Assembly: GCA_020053735.1 (NCBI GenBank)
Contig: JAGVMP010000007.1
Location: 62,001 to 126,000 of the forward strand
Origin: Pseudomonadota bacterium
GTDB taxonomy: Bacteria; Pseudomonadota; Gammaproteobacteria; Burkholderiales; Methylophilaceae
DNA: 64,000 nucleotides
Direction of reading: 5' to 3'
Part shown: positions 55,141 to 64,000 of the stretch, one piece after another
How the letters are laid out: every line of letters starts with the position of its first letter
Numbering within the stretch: position 1 is the stretch's first letter
Notes under the pieces: model-generated
Told to the model about the DNA's origin: nothing
Seen by the model: the letters and a program-made list of their open reading frames with translations, nothing else
Database searches by the model: none
Program-made: the position numbers and the translations under genes

Positions 55141-56646
55141 TTAGTTATTCGAGCGCCACAACTCAAGATACTTATCTGACTTGTTTAAAAGATTGTTGTT
55201 CATGTCTTCATAATTAAGTAATTTTGCAGACAAATTTTCGTTTGAAAACGCGTTGACGCCCAAGCCAAGCTTACCCCCCTCAATTGTGAAGCCAATAAAA
55301 TCTAATATGGTAGGCAACATATCAAAAGGCAACACCACATCCCGGTTTCTTGAGACGGGTTTATTTGAGATAAATTTATTATAAATAAGACGCTCTTTGA
55401 CTTGATGTAATTTCCCATATACTGGGTTTTCCATGGCTAAGTGATCGCCAATAATGACAACGTTGGTATCTTTCAAGTAGTTATTTTTTTTCATAAATTT
55501 AACAAATGTTGAGACCTGATCAGAGGTGCATTCAACGATAGATTCAAACGACTTGGCGCCTTTGGATTTGCAGTATTTAGAAAAATGTCCATCAGGCCCA
55601 TGCGTATCGATGGTGGTGATGGTGAGGTTAAAAGGTTGGTTAGAAGTGTGTAACTCAACCAGTTTTTCTTTGGCGAGTTTGAGTAAATCATCGTCATACA
55701 ACCCCCAGTGACTAAGCTCTGGATTCTGTAATTGACTTGTTAGTTCATCCCTACCTAGCACCTCGTCATAGTGATGATTTTTAAAGAACATGCCTTTGCC
55801 CGCAAATGCTAAGGCATCACCGCCCATATATACATTCCGATAACCCGCTTGATGCAGAATGTCGCCTAGGCAAATTGCATTCGGTAAAAAGCTTTTGATG
55901 GCTTGTCCTTGGTCGTTGCCGTCATACATGGTGATGCTTTTAAGGGGTAATCCACATTGCGTAGCCGTAATGCCAGCGATAGTCCACCAGCTTCCTGGTG
56001 CGGACCTGTAAGACGGAAAGCTGGCGCCAGGTAGTTTGTCTAGGCTGGCGAGTAAATTTTTGCCAAATATTTCTTTGTGTTTGTAAGTGTCATCTAAGCT
56101 TTCAACATAAATGAGTACAAGGTTTTTTGGTTGAGCAGGAGGCAGTATTTTGACTGAGGCTGGATTTAGATAATGTTCTGCAAAATAATCTTTGCCAAGT
56201 AGCTGATAGACAAACACACTGACTGAAAACTGAAAGAAAAAATATACGCACGCACCGAGCATGGCGTAGAAAGGCGCGCGGTGTCCAATAAACCAATAAA
56301 ACACTTTCAATACATGGATATTGCCAGCACGTGCTGGTCGCGTAATCCAATGGCTAGAGCCATACACCAAAAACAGTGCGATGGAATATTCGATGAGTAT
56401 CAGTAAGAATGCACTGACTAGAGGCACGGCCATGCACCAAATCACAAAGCTTTTTATGAGAACAGCGTCAGTGTCTAACAGACCCTGAGTGCCAAACTGG
56501 GCGTGATAGAGTAACTGTTCTAACGAAGGCTCACCAAATTTGCTGGGCACCCATATCGCAAGCGCCAGTATAAAAAATGCAAATAAATAAGTGGCGAATC
56601 TGATGAAGCTTCTCAGCCAGTGGCGGTAAGTATTACTGTGTTGCAT
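55141..56646 (-). CDS. OpgB/LtaS-like phosphoglycerol transferase
   Basis: This 501-residue protein has four N-terminal membrane helices and a periplasmic sulfatase-fold domain. The region with the catalytic threonine is SWWTIAGITATQCGLPLKS, as in OpgB (phosphoglycerol transferase I). Metal-site parts include LIYVESLDDTYK and VVIIGDHLAMENPVY. It would transfer phosphoglycerol from phosphatidylglycerol to a periplasmic glucan. It lies 20 bp after the glucan synthase gene in the same direction, so the glucan made there is a likely acceptor. Confidence 0.87.
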   Translation of the reverse strand: MQHSNTYRHWLRSFIRFATYLFAFFILALAIWVPSKFGEPSLEQLLYHAQFGTQGLLDTDAVLIKSFVIWCMAVPLVSAFLLILIEYSIALFLVYGSSHWITRPARAGNIHVLKVFYWFIGHRAPFYAMLGACVYFFFQFSVSVFVYQLLGKDYFAEHYLNPASVKILPPAQPKNLVLIYVESLDDTYKHKEIFGKNLLASLDKLPGASFPSYRSAPGSWWTIAGITATQCGLPLKSITMYDGNDQGQAIKSFLPNAICLGDILHQAGYRNVYMGGDALAFAGKGMFFKNHHYDEVLGRDELTSQLQNPELSHWGLYDDDLLKLAKEKLVELHTSNQPFNLTITTIDTHGPDGHFSKYCKSKGAKSFESIVECTSDQVSTFVKFMKKNNYLKDTNVVIIGDHLAMENPVYGKLHQVKERLIYNKFISNKPVSRNRDVVLPFDMLPTILDFIGFTIEGGKLGLGVNAFSNENLSAKLLNYEDMNNNLLNKSDKYLELWRSNN

Positions 56647-56666
56647 AGGTTAGGCAATAATTCCAG

Positions 56667-59246
56667 CTAAACATCTTTTTTATTCTCATTTAGACAGATT
56701 ATTTGACAGGCTAAAGCACTTAAATAAGGTAGGGATTGCAGGCTTAATAAGGTAACCCATATTTGGGCATCCACATTATTAAAGCCGCGGGTGACCAGCA
56801 TGGCGATAGCAGATGCGAATAGTGCCAATAGTAGTAACACCTCTTCTCTAATCGGCTGAATCCATCCAAATGTACTGTCTTTTTGGGCCGCCTTGCCCTT
56901 GGTTGTCACGCTAAAGACGCCGTCTTTTTTAACCAAGCCACTGATGATGCCTTTGGCGATAGCATGCGACAGGCCAAGGCTGGCGACAGAGGCACCAAAA
57001 ATATCTATCCACTTGCATTGCATGGTCTTTCTATAAAGGATAGGGCCCATGGCGGCTTTAACCACCAAGAAGCAAATGATGGTGATGATCATGATGGATA
57101 CAGGCAGGCTAAAAGCATGTGGAAAAAATAGCATCGCCAAAGACCAGCCTATCGAGCCTAATGCAAATGCTAATTGCAGGGCATCGCCAAGCCAGCCAAA
57201 CCAGCCTGTGATGAAATGATATCTTTGCCCAAAAGTAAGGGTTGAATCACCCAGCAGTTTTGGCAGGTGATGTTTTAAGATTTGCATGGCCCCAAATGCC
57301 CACCTGAATCGTTGTGATTTGAGTGCGCTGAAATTACTAGGGGTTAAACCTCTACCAAAAGTGTCATCGATGTACCTGAGTTCGTAGCCATCTTCCAGCA
57401 GCCTCAAACCAAGTTCAGTGTCTTCACAAATACACCATTCTGACCATGCGCCACTGTTAAGTAATGCTTGATGTCTAACCAATGTCATGGTGCCGTGCTG
57501 AATAAGCGCATTGCGTTCATGCCGATGATGCATGCCTATCTTAAAAAACCCTTCGAACTCCCAATTACTCATGCGGCGGAAGAAATTATGCTCCCACTCC
57601 CGATGCGCTTGCGGCGCTTGCACTACGGCAACATTTGGTGCTGTGAAATGTGGTATTAAGTCTGCTAGCCAATCCGTGGTCACTACATAATCCGCATCGA
57701 CAATACCGATTACTTCAGCGCTTGGATTGGTTTTTGATAAGGCAAAATTGAGCGCACCTGCTTTAAAGCCTGGCCATTTTGGCAAATGGAAAAATTTAAA
57801 ATGACTAGGTAAGTTTGCCATATACGCTTCAACTGGCTTCCACTTAGTTTCCTCGCTGGTGTTGTTATCCACCACAATAACTTCATAATTGGTGTAGTGA
57901 AGTTTAGCCAAGCTCTCAATGGTGGCAATCACCATTTCTGGAGGCTCGTTGTAGCAGGCTAAATGAATAGAAACAAGCGGTTCTTTATCTGCGGGTAATG
58001 CGGCCAATCTTGAAAAGTTACGACGCCATTTGCCCTTGAACATAACTTCGCTAAATTCAACCCCATAAATCATCAGCATGGCAGATGTCAGCATCATGCC
58101 CATTAGCAGGGCAATCAGGACCGAGAAGTCGGTAAGCGAATAGTAGTACTCCTTAGGTAAGTTCCACGCAACTACCAGTGTGGTAATAGAGACTTGAATC
58201 AATACGGCGAGAGACAATCTGCCACCTAAACGCCAATGGCTGAATCTGTAAGCAATGATGAGAATAGGGATAAAGGCGATGAGACTTGACCATAGGGCTT
58301 TGATGACCCAGCGCTCATCTTCTGGTACTGCGCCTTGCAATGAATATTTTTGCACGCGGTCAGCATCGAACATGCCCCAATAAGGGCCGCCCCAGCCTTC
58401 GATAGCAGTTTTCCAGGGCTGGTCAAACGCCTCAATTAAGTAATAATCAAAATCTTGCTGGGTGTTAAGGGCTAAAAACTCCCTTACAAATTTTGCTTGA
58501 TTCACTTGAGAAGCTACCGCGCCTTCGATGGTGGGTCCGTTGCTGGGCCAGCCAATCTCACTGATAACAATTTTTTTTCTCGGGTACTTAGTCAACAATT
58601 CTTGATATCGTTGCTTGGCATAATTGAGCGCTTGTTCAATAGGCACGCCTTCATGATACGGTAACAAGTGAACGGCAATAAAACTAACATGCTTGACCAA
58701 TTCTGGGTTTTTAATCCAAACATGCCAAGGTTCTGCTGTAGAAATAGGCAGGTCAGTTTCTGCTCTTATTTCATCCAGATATTCAATTAATTGCGCTGCG
58801 GTCAAGTCTGCGCGTAGCAAGACTTCGTTACCGACAATGGCCCGCTCAATGTTAGGGTAGGTGTTGATTTGTACTTTTAATGCGTTGATTTGTCTTCGAT
58901 TTGCATTTAAGTCGCCGTCTAGCCACGCACCCGCGGTGACTTTCATTTTGTATCTTTCAGCTAACGCCATCACCTCTGTGTTTTGCAGAGAGTCGTAAAT
59001 CCTGATTTTATTGGTCAGTGGCTTTAATAACTTCAGGTCGTTAGCCAATTCATCCGTACTAGGAAAAACCCGCTGTAAGGGGCTTTGGTCTTTCTGAAAG
59101 CCACTATAGGCAAAACCTTTAATCACCTTTGGTGCTTCAATTAACAAAGAGGCTTGGTTAAGTAAGCTCCAAAGCAAGAAATGCGTCAGCGCAAAGATTG
59201 TTGCGAAAAACAATGCGATGCTAAGGTTTTTTAACCGTGGTGTCAT
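56667..59246 (-). CDS. GH17-GT2 beta-glucan synthase, NdvB-like
   Basis: This 859-residue protein starts with a membrane anchor and a GH17-like domain that faces the periplasm (catalytic glutamates in IVGNEVLLRADL and VISEIGWPSNGPT). Helices follow, then a GT2 synthase domain (LVSIHLACYNEPPEMVIAT, GIVDADYVVTTDWL, and the QRFRWAFGAMQ QxxRW motif) and C-terminal helices. This fusion is like the beta-1,3-glucan synthases of Bradyrhizobium and the NdvB (PA1163) of Pseudomonas aeruginosa, where the GH17 part is thought to cut or close the chain. Product linkage here is inferred. Confidence 0.85.
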   Translation of the reverse strand: MTPRLKNLSIALFFATIFALTHFLLWSLLNQASLLIEAPKVIKGFAYSGFQKDQSPLQRVFPSTDELANDLKLLKPLTNKIRIYDSLQNTEVMALAERYKMKVTAGAWLDGDLNANRRQINALKVQINTYPNIERAIVGNEVLLRADLTAAQLIEYLDEIRAETDLPISTAEPWHVWIKNPELVKHVSFIAVHLLPYHEGVPIEQALNYAKQRYQELLTKYPRKKIVISEIGWPSNGPTIEGAVASQVNQAKFVREFLALNTQQDFDYYLIEAFDQPWKTAIEGWGGPYWGMFDADRVQKYSLQGAVPEDERWVIKALWSSLIAFIPILIIAYRFSHWRLGGRLSLAVLIQVSITTLVVAWNLPKEYYYSLTDFSVLIALLMGMMLTSAMLMIYGVEFSEVMFKGKWRRNFSRLAALPADKEPLVSIHLACYNEPPEMVIATIESLAKLHYTNYEVIVVDNNTSEETKWKPVEAYMANLPSHFKFFHLPKWPGFKAGALNFALSKTNPSAEVIGIVDADYVVTTDWLADLIPHFTAPNVAVVQAPQAHREWEHNFFRRMSNWEFEGFFKIGMHHRHERNALIQHGTMTLVRHQALLNSGAWSEWCICEDTELGLRLLEDGYELRYIDDTFGRGLTPSNFSALKSQRFRWAFGAMQILKHHLPKLLGDSTLTFGQRYHFITGWFGWLGDALQLAFALGSIGWSLAMLFFPHAFSLPVSIMIITIICFLVVKAAMGPILYRKTMQCKWIDIFGASVASLGLSHAIAKGIISGLVKKDGVFSVTTKGKAAQKDSTFGWIQPIREEVLLLLALFASAIAMLVTRGFNNVDAQIWVTLLSLQSLPYLSALACQIICLNENKKDV

Positions 59247-59424
59247 GAATGAATGTAGGCGAATGATGATTGTAAAGCGTTACTACTCAGTGGCTACATC
59301 TTCGTGGTAACTAAAAAAACTTAAGTTACTATGAAAATTCAGTCAGTTATATAATTATAGCTTCTCGTACTTTTTTACGATAGCTACATTCCACATCAAC
59401 ATTGCGATAGGTACTATTTGCTCC

Positions 59425-59883
59425 ATGTTAAAGAAAACACTTCTCTTCGTCTTACTATTCTCGACCCAATTAGTACATGCAAATTCTGAAAACACACGCA
59501 GTGGTGTTTATGCATGCAAAGGCAATAACAAAAAGGTGGGTGATTATGAATTTACGCTGACACTCAAGTTAAATAAGCTGAATAGTCGTGATAGCGTCAA
59601 TGTGTATGACGTTACAGGGCAGACAGAAAATGCCACCAATTATTTTGGAAAAGCCTTAGCGAACGGCAATAAAATGTCGTTGGCGTTCAGAATTTCTGAT
59701 TACAAGGAAAATACTTTTGGGGTAGGTATGGCAGTGTTTAAACTTAACCAAGAAAAGTCATGGACTTTTACTACACAATATTATGAACCAGACGACGAAG
59801 ACGGCATTTCAGGTACAGAGGTATGTGTTTTCCAAAATCCAATTGCCTCTAAAAAATTACCAGACGAGTCGAACCAAAATTGA
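59425..59883 (+). CDS. Exported hypothetical protein
   Basis: This 152-residue protein has a signal peptide (MLKKTLLFVLLFSTQLVHA). The mature part contains two cysteines (YACKGNN and TEVCVFQNP) that could form a disulfide, and beta-strand-rich sequence (GDYEFTLTLKLNKL, MSLAFRISDYKEN). It may be a small periplasmic beta-sandwich. It diverges from the glucan synthase gene. No family is recognised. Confidence 0.7.
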   Translation: MLKKTLLFVLLFSTQLVHANSENTRSGVYACKGNNKKVGDYEFTLTLKLNKLNSRDSVNVYDVTGQTENATNYFGKALANGNKMSLAFRISDYKENTFGVGMAVFKLNQEKSWTFTTQYYEPDDEDGISGTEVCVFQNPIASKKLPDESNQN

Positions 59884-59899
59884 TTTAATCCGTTTCAAT

Positions 59900-60505
59900 T
59901 CACTCATTTTCTAACTTTGGAATTGCAGTCACGCCTGCCGTGAGCGTGAAGCGCATGGCATCCTCCATGCTCATGTTAAGTGCTTTTGTTGCTTTACGTG
60001 GAACAAGTACAGCAAAACCGCCTATACCGTAACTCATTGGAATGTAAACCAACAAGCTATCCTTTTGATTGAATCCTACAGGCATTTTGGACATGTCGGC
60101 CTGAGTAACAAGTCCAATGAGTTGCATGCCAGTATCCCCAATAGTGATTGCTACTACTTGTTCGAAATCTTTCTTAGTCTCTGATGAAAAGTAATTGAGT
60201 AGGTCACGAATAGACAGATATATTGATTTGATTAATGGGAGTTTCTTTACCAATTGTTCGATAGATGAAAGCACTTGCCTCGCAATGATGGTTTGCATCA
60301 ATAGCCCGACAAAGAAGGCAACTATCAGCCCCGCAACTACTCCCATCCCTGGTCTGTAAAATTCCTCTGAGACTACACCTCGGATTACACCGCCAAGAAA
60401 TGTTTCCGTTGTCAAAACAAACCAGTAAAGTAAATATAGTGTCAATATCACTGGCAACAAGGTAATTAAGCCAGCTAAGATATTTTTATTGATTGATTTG
60501 AACAT
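59900..60505 (-). CDS. DUF502 family membrane protein
   Basis: This 201-residue protein starts NILAGLITLLPVILTLYLLYW and has a second helix (GVVAGLIVAFFVGLLMQTII), the standard opening of DUF502. The rest is a soluble domain with QVVAITIGDTGMQLIGLVTQ and LLVYIPMSYGIGGFAVLVP. The family is widespread in bacteria and plants (COV-like) with no settled biochemical role. Confidence 0.9.
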   Translation of the reverse strand: MFKSINKNILAGLITLLPVILTLYLLYWFVLTTETFLGGVIRGVVSEEFYRPGMGVVAGLIVAFFVGLLMQTIIARQVLSSIEQLVKKLPLIKSIYLSIRDLLNYFSSETKKDFEQVVAITIGDTGMQLIGLVTQADMSKMPVGFNQKDSLLVYIPMSYGIGGFAVLVPRKATKALNMSMEDAMRFTLTAGVTAIPKLENE

Positions 60506-60582
60506 TTTTGTTTCCTAGTTTTAATTTGAGATCTTTATGATGATAGACCAGCCGAAGTGGATACTCAGATTCAGAAGATGAA

Positions 60583-60825
60583 TTATTGATTTCCACCATT
60601 TTTTTGTATTAATGATAAATAAAGACGTTCAACTTTATCACGCGCCCAAGGCGTTTTACGTAAAAATTTAAGGCTTGATTTAACACTTGGATCTTTACTG
60701 AAACAATTCACCGGTATGCGTTCTGCTAGTCCTTCCCATCCGTAATGGTCAAATAATGAGATCACTATTAATTCTAGGGTGATGCCATGTAATGGGTTGT
60801 TGTGTTGTTTAAAAAGGGTAGTCAT
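60583..60825 (-). CDS. VF530 family small DNA-binding-like protein
   Basis: This 80-residue protein matches the VF530/DUF2132 family: [31 protein letters not shown] and [21 protein letters not shown] solved family member is a small helical protein with DNA-binding likeness. No operon partner is obvious. Confidence 0.88.
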   Translation of the reverse strand: MTTLFKQHNNPLHGITLELIVISLFDHYGWEGLAERIPVNCFSKDPSVKSSLKFLRKTPWARDKVERLYLSLIQKNGGNQ

Positions 60826-60924
60826 TCAATATAAAGTAAAGTATGTAAAGCTCAGCGGTTTAGTCTGTTATCGCGAGATGTTTTAGGTAAGTAAATCGTT
60901 CAAAGATGGATTTTTGTGGAGAGA

Positions 60925-62280
60925 TTAATTCGCTTCAAAAATAGTATAGGTATTTCTGCCATTCGCTTTAGATTGATATAAAGCCATATCGGCTTCTTTA
61001 GTGAGTTGCTTCAAAGTGATTGGCTTATCAGGCCTGTAAAAAGAAATGCCTATGCTGATATGTACGTATATATTTTTTTCTAGTATCAACATCGGTTGAG
61101 AAAATTCCGATTTAAGTTTAGCTGCAATTGAAATAATATTTTGTATGGAATGTACCTCTTTTAAAACGACGATAAATTCATCTCCACCTACACGACTTAC
61201 TGTATCTGTTTCCCTCAAATTAGATTTAATCATTAAGCCGACTGCCCTAAGCACCTCATCGCCAAAATCATGTCCATAGCTGTCATTTATTTTCTTAAAA
61301 TAATCGATATCAATTGCCATAATCGCTATCATTTTCTGATAACGCTTTGCAGTATGGAATGCTAGCTCCATCCGATCTTTCAATAGCCGGCGATTCGGTA
61401 ATTTAGTCAGGCTATCTAGCATGGCATCTTCTGAAAGACGATAGCGGTCTTTTAATAAGTAATATGCTAAGAATCCTGACATCAAACTAATAAAGATACT
61501 AGCTATCTGATAAACAAGGATATTTTTTGTGAAATCAGAAGTATGGTTTCTAATTGCCCATTCCCACTTCCCATTCGGAACTAAACTGGTTTGTTTGAAA
61601 GTATCTTTGTCTGAGAACAGGTTTTGGTCACCAAAAAATACGTTTTTAGTATCAGCGGTTCGGATTGCAAATTCATGCTGGTTAGGCGTATTTTTGAATG
61701 CACTTTTTAAGAAATCAGGCGTATCTATCACTGTAGATATGATTCCCCAGTATTCCCCATTAATAAAGATAGGGTAACGATAGACTATTCCTTGCCCACC
61801 CTGAATCAACTCAATCGGGCCATCTAACACACCTTGCTTGGTGTCAACCGCTTGTTTAACTTTTAACCATTGTTGAGGAATATCGCGAAAATCTACACCA
61901 ATGATTTTCTTGTTGTTGGCTTCAGGGTAAACGTAAGTTAAACGATAACCAACCGCAACACCTAAGTTACGCACATGTTTAGAGCGCTGCCACAAATCTT
62001 TTAGGACGAGATTGATTTTATCTGGCTTCAACTCATCTTGATAAACAGTGATATAGCTTGCTAAGCCATTTGAAATAAATAATAGGGAATTTAATTCTCG
62101 GTCAACTTTAGCCCACAAAAGATTAGCGTAGATGGAAGACTTTAACATCTCCTCCGCTTTATATTTTTGATTTTGTGAATCGATTAAAAAATGAAAAAAA
62201 ATAAAGACTAAAACGGCTGTTATGAGTGCTGCACCGTGCCATTTAAAGTTTAACTTTATGCGATTACTGATTGTCCACAT
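60925..62280 (-). CDS. Diguanylate cyclase with periplasmic CHASE-type sensor
   Basis: This 451-residue protein makes cyclic di-GMP. Two membrane helices (about 14-32 and 253-275) flank a periplasmic CHASE-type domain with GVAVGYRLTYVYPEA. The cytoplasmic GGDEF domain has the intact active site VSRVGGDEFIVVLKE and begins DSLTKLPNRRLLKDRM. An RxxD inhibitory site is not evident five residues before GGDEF. Confidence 0.9.
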   Translation of the reverse strand: MWTISNRIKLNFKWHGAALITAVLVFIFFHFLIDSQNQKYKAEEMLKSSIYANLLWAKVDRELNSLLFISNGLASYITVYQDELKPDKINLVLKDLWQRSKHVRNLGVAVGYRLTYVYPEANNKKIIGVDFRDIPQQWLKVKQAVDTKQGVLDGPIELIQGGQGIVYRYPIFINGEYWGIISTVIDTPDFLKSAFKNTPNQHEFAIRTADTKNVFFGDQNLFSDKDTFKQTSLVPNGKWEWAIRNHTSDFTKNILVYQIASIFISLMSGFLAYYLLKDRYRLSEDAMLDSLTKLPNRRLLKDRMELAFHTAKRYQKMIAIMAIDIDYFKKINDSYGHDFGDEVLRAVGLMIKSNLRETDTVSRVGGDEFIVVLKEVHSIQNIISIAAKLKSEFSQPMLILEKNIYVHISIGISFYRPDKPITLKQLTKEADMALYQSKANGRNTYTIFEAN

Positions 62281-62434
62281 ACTGTTTGAATTATAGTCTT
62301 ATGTACTCTTAAAGAGATATTATTCTCGAATTAAGGCATAAGATTTAAGTTCAAAAGCCATAACATGCTAAAACGAAGACTGAAATCAAAAGATAACCAT
62401 AAAATAGATGAATTAACTTAACTGAGAGTGACTA

Positions 62435-62938
62435 ATGATGAATATATCCATTACTTCTCCTGTGACTGCACTGTTACAACATCAAAGCATTGATTTTGAT
62501 GTGATAGAAATCCCATTAACAGAGGATAAAAAACCAGTCAGAAATTTGCAAGAGTTGCTATTAAAGCAGGGAATAGATCCGCAATCAGTGGTGAGAAGTG
62601 TGTTGTTTAAAACAGGCTCAGACAAGTTTGTATTATTAGCAGTAGCGGGCGGTGGTCGTGCTGATTGGGGCGTGCTACGTAACCATTTAAATGAACGTAA
62701 ATGCCGCATGGCAGAATTTGATGAAGTTTCAGAAGCCACAGGATACGTGGTGGGGGCTGTGCCACCTATTGCACTGCCAAAGGAGATTAAAGTCTTGGTG
62801 GATAGTAGTGTAAAAGACTATGAAACTGTAGTGATTGGTAGTGGCGTTTTAGGATTTGCTTTATCGCTTAAAGGGAGTGATTTACTTAAACTTTTTGGTG
62901 ATGCCGATCAAGGAGTGTTTGTAAGCAGAGGCCAATAA
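62435..62938 (+). CDS. YbaK/ProX-type aminoacyl-tRNA deacylase
   Basis: This 167-residue protein belongs to the YbaK/prolyl-tRNA editing family, which hydrolyses misacylated tRNA. The conserved lysine region is VVRSVLFKTGSDKFVLLAVA, with CRMAEFDEVSEATGYVVGAV and PPIALP later (the GxxxP-type loop). A second ATG follows the first directly, so the start may shift by one codon. Exact tRNA specificity cannot be told. Confidence 0.85.
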   Translation: MMNISITSPVTALLQHQSIDFDVIEIPLTEDKKPVRNLQELLLKQGIDPQSVVRSVLFKTGSDKFVLLAVAGGGRADWGVLRNHLNERKCRMAEFDEVSEATGYVVGAVPPIALPKEIKVLVDSSVKDYETVVIGSGVLGFALSLKGSDLLKLFGDADQGVFVSRGQ

Positions 62939-63160
62939 ATGGGCATTTACAACTTTAAGGGTTGCTTTGGAACTTGCTACAAGCTTCGAACCCGTCGCCA
63001 AGTAGCCGAGAATGCGTTGAAGTGTGCGAAAAGTACGGCTGTTTGCAATGATTTTATTATGTTCTAATATGCAAAGCATTAACTAAGCCGATTATGTTAA
63101 GCAAATGAGGTTTATATTAAAACAATAATAAAATTTGATAGTTCAACGCATTCAAAGCTG

Positions 63161-64000
63161 ATGCTTTGGTGTGCCTTCTTAATACCTTTACTTGTTGGGT
63201 TTTTATTAACCACATTGCTATGGCGTTATTCTCAGAAGCAACAATCCGAGCACTTAAATAAAGAATTCAGATTTGCGACTGAACAAGTAGTCAACAATAT
63301 CTATAGTAGGATTGATAACTACGAGATTGTCATGCGTGGCGTGAGAGGCTACTTTACTGGATCTGAGAATGTCACTGTTTCTGAGTTCAGACAGTATATC
63401 CAAGACCTTTACATTGATAAGAAAAAATCGGGTATACAGGGGGTAGGTGTTGTCGAGTTAATCCCGTACTCACATAGAGACCAGCTCATTAAGCGTTTGC
63501 GCCAATCGCAACTTAAGGATTATAGAATCTGGCCAGAAGGTGATAGAGATTATTACGCACCAATCGTCAGATTGGAGCCAATGACAGGCGCTAATCTGAA
63601 AGCAATGGGGTTCGATGTGTTAACAGTCCCTGCGGCGAGGTTAGCCATGGAGAAATCTCGTGATTTAAACATCATCACCATCACCCCCCCTATTACTTTA
63701 GTGCAGGACGGCGATAAAGCTAGCTCAACTGCTTTTGTCATGTATCTACCCATCTATGCCAAGAATCAGCCACACGACAGTATTATGGAGCGTCGTGCAG
63801 CAATACATTCCTGGGTTGATGTGCCATTTCGCATAAAAGATTTAATGAGTGGGCTAAGTGGCGAATTTCCTGATGACATCATATTGGAAATTTATGATGG
63901 CACATCGATTTCAGATCAATACCGTATGTATCTATCGGATAACGGATTGATTCAAGTCAACCTTAGTAAAGATGCTATCTCTGTAAGCAGTCGAATCGAT
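63161..64000 (+). CDS. CHASE-domain membrane sensor (5' part)
   Basis: The frame is open to the window end (280 codons). The first membrane helix is LWCAFLIPLLVGFLLTTLLW, then a CHASE domain follows with YEIVMRGVRGYFTGSENVTV, GVGVVELIPYSHRDQL and MGFDVLTVPAARLAMEKSRD. The output domain lies beyond the edge (often HisKA or GGDEF). No Shine-Dalgarno sequence is found before the ATG at 63161. The frame is open from about 63101 with no other standard start. Confidence 0.82.
   Translation, partial: MLWCAFLIPLLVGFLLTTLLWRYSQKQQSEHLNKEFRFATEQVVNNIYSRIDNYEIVMRGVRGYFTGSENVTVSEFRQYIQDLYIDKKKSGIQGVGVVELIPYSHRDQLIKRLRQSQLKDYRIWPEGDRDYYAPIVRLEPMTGANLKAMGFDVLTVPAARLAMEKSRDLNIITITPPITLVQDGDKASSTAFVMYLPIYAKNQPHDSIMERRAAIHSWVDVPFRIKDLMSGLSGEFPDDIILEIYDGTSISDQYRMYLSDNGLIQVNLSKDAISVSSRID

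Noticed and set aside
62939-63100. tRNA-like sequence in the spacer after the YbaK gene
   Set aside because: The arms do not form a cloverleaf and no CCA end or anticodon stem is seen.

Overview
The window is 64 kb of a Gram-negative, moderately AT-rich chromosome that looks betaproteobacterial (Nitrosomonadales/Methylophilaceae-like gene content). It carries a System I cytochrome c maturation operon, a sigma-54-type nitrate assimilation regulon and a red-type RuBisCO operon. The genus cannot be fixed from sequence alone. I see no insertion sequence, prophage, CRISPR array, rRNA or tRNA gene.

Layout. 1-0.9 kb: 3' end of ffh with its terminator. 0.95-6.8 kb: ccmABCDEFGH, including a 49-codon ccmD. 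6.8-6.9 kb: four 26-bp tandem repeats derived from the 3' end of nasA. 6.9-15.5 kb (minus): nitrate assimilation operon nirB-narK-PP2C/kinase-nirD-nasA. 15.7-18.6 kb (minus): a three-gene phosphorelay (PilJ-type sensor with Hpt and ATPase domains, receiver, CheX phosphatase). 18.8-24.2 kb (minus): nasT-nrtA-nrtB-nrtD-porin. 24.3-35.8 kb: cbbR, then cbbLSXFPZ-fba-tpi-pntAA-pntAB-pntB. 36-38 kb: DUF2789, HAD phosphatase and DUF6279 lipoprotein genes. 38.2-45.9 kb: a stress/envelope and signalling patch (CYTH-CHAD, cardiolipin synthase-like, low-complexity and exported small proteins, hemerythrin, receiver, two histidine-kinase-like proteins). 46.1-55.1 kb: two CPA2 antiporters flanking a molybdenum hydroxylase locus (LysR, IorA-, IorB-, XdhC- and MocA-like). 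55.1-59.2 kb (minus): a GH17-GT2 glucan synthase and an OpgB-like phosphoglycerol transferase. 59.4-64 kb: small hypotheticals, DUF502, VF530, a CHASE-GGDEF cyclase, a YbaK-type deacylase and a truncated CHASE sensor.

How the genes work together. The nitrate genes form two operons. Each has a sigma-54 -24/-12 element and, about 115-122 bp further upstream, a GCAC-N7-GTGC palindrome of the NtrC type with near-identical flanks. Each also has, after its first gene, a pair of hairpins with six-base loops having A at position 1 and G at position 4, the signature of RNAs bound by ANTAR proteins. NasT, encoded here, is such a protein. The pair before nrtA is followed by a clear intrinsic terminator. 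The pair between nirB and narK is not. This suggests nitrogen limitation acts at initiation and nitrate/nitrite acts at antitermination. The neighbouring nitrate-sensor-like phosphorelay may add a third layer. The cbb operon carries CO2 fixation through triose phosphate and ends with a transhydrogenase that could supply NADPH.
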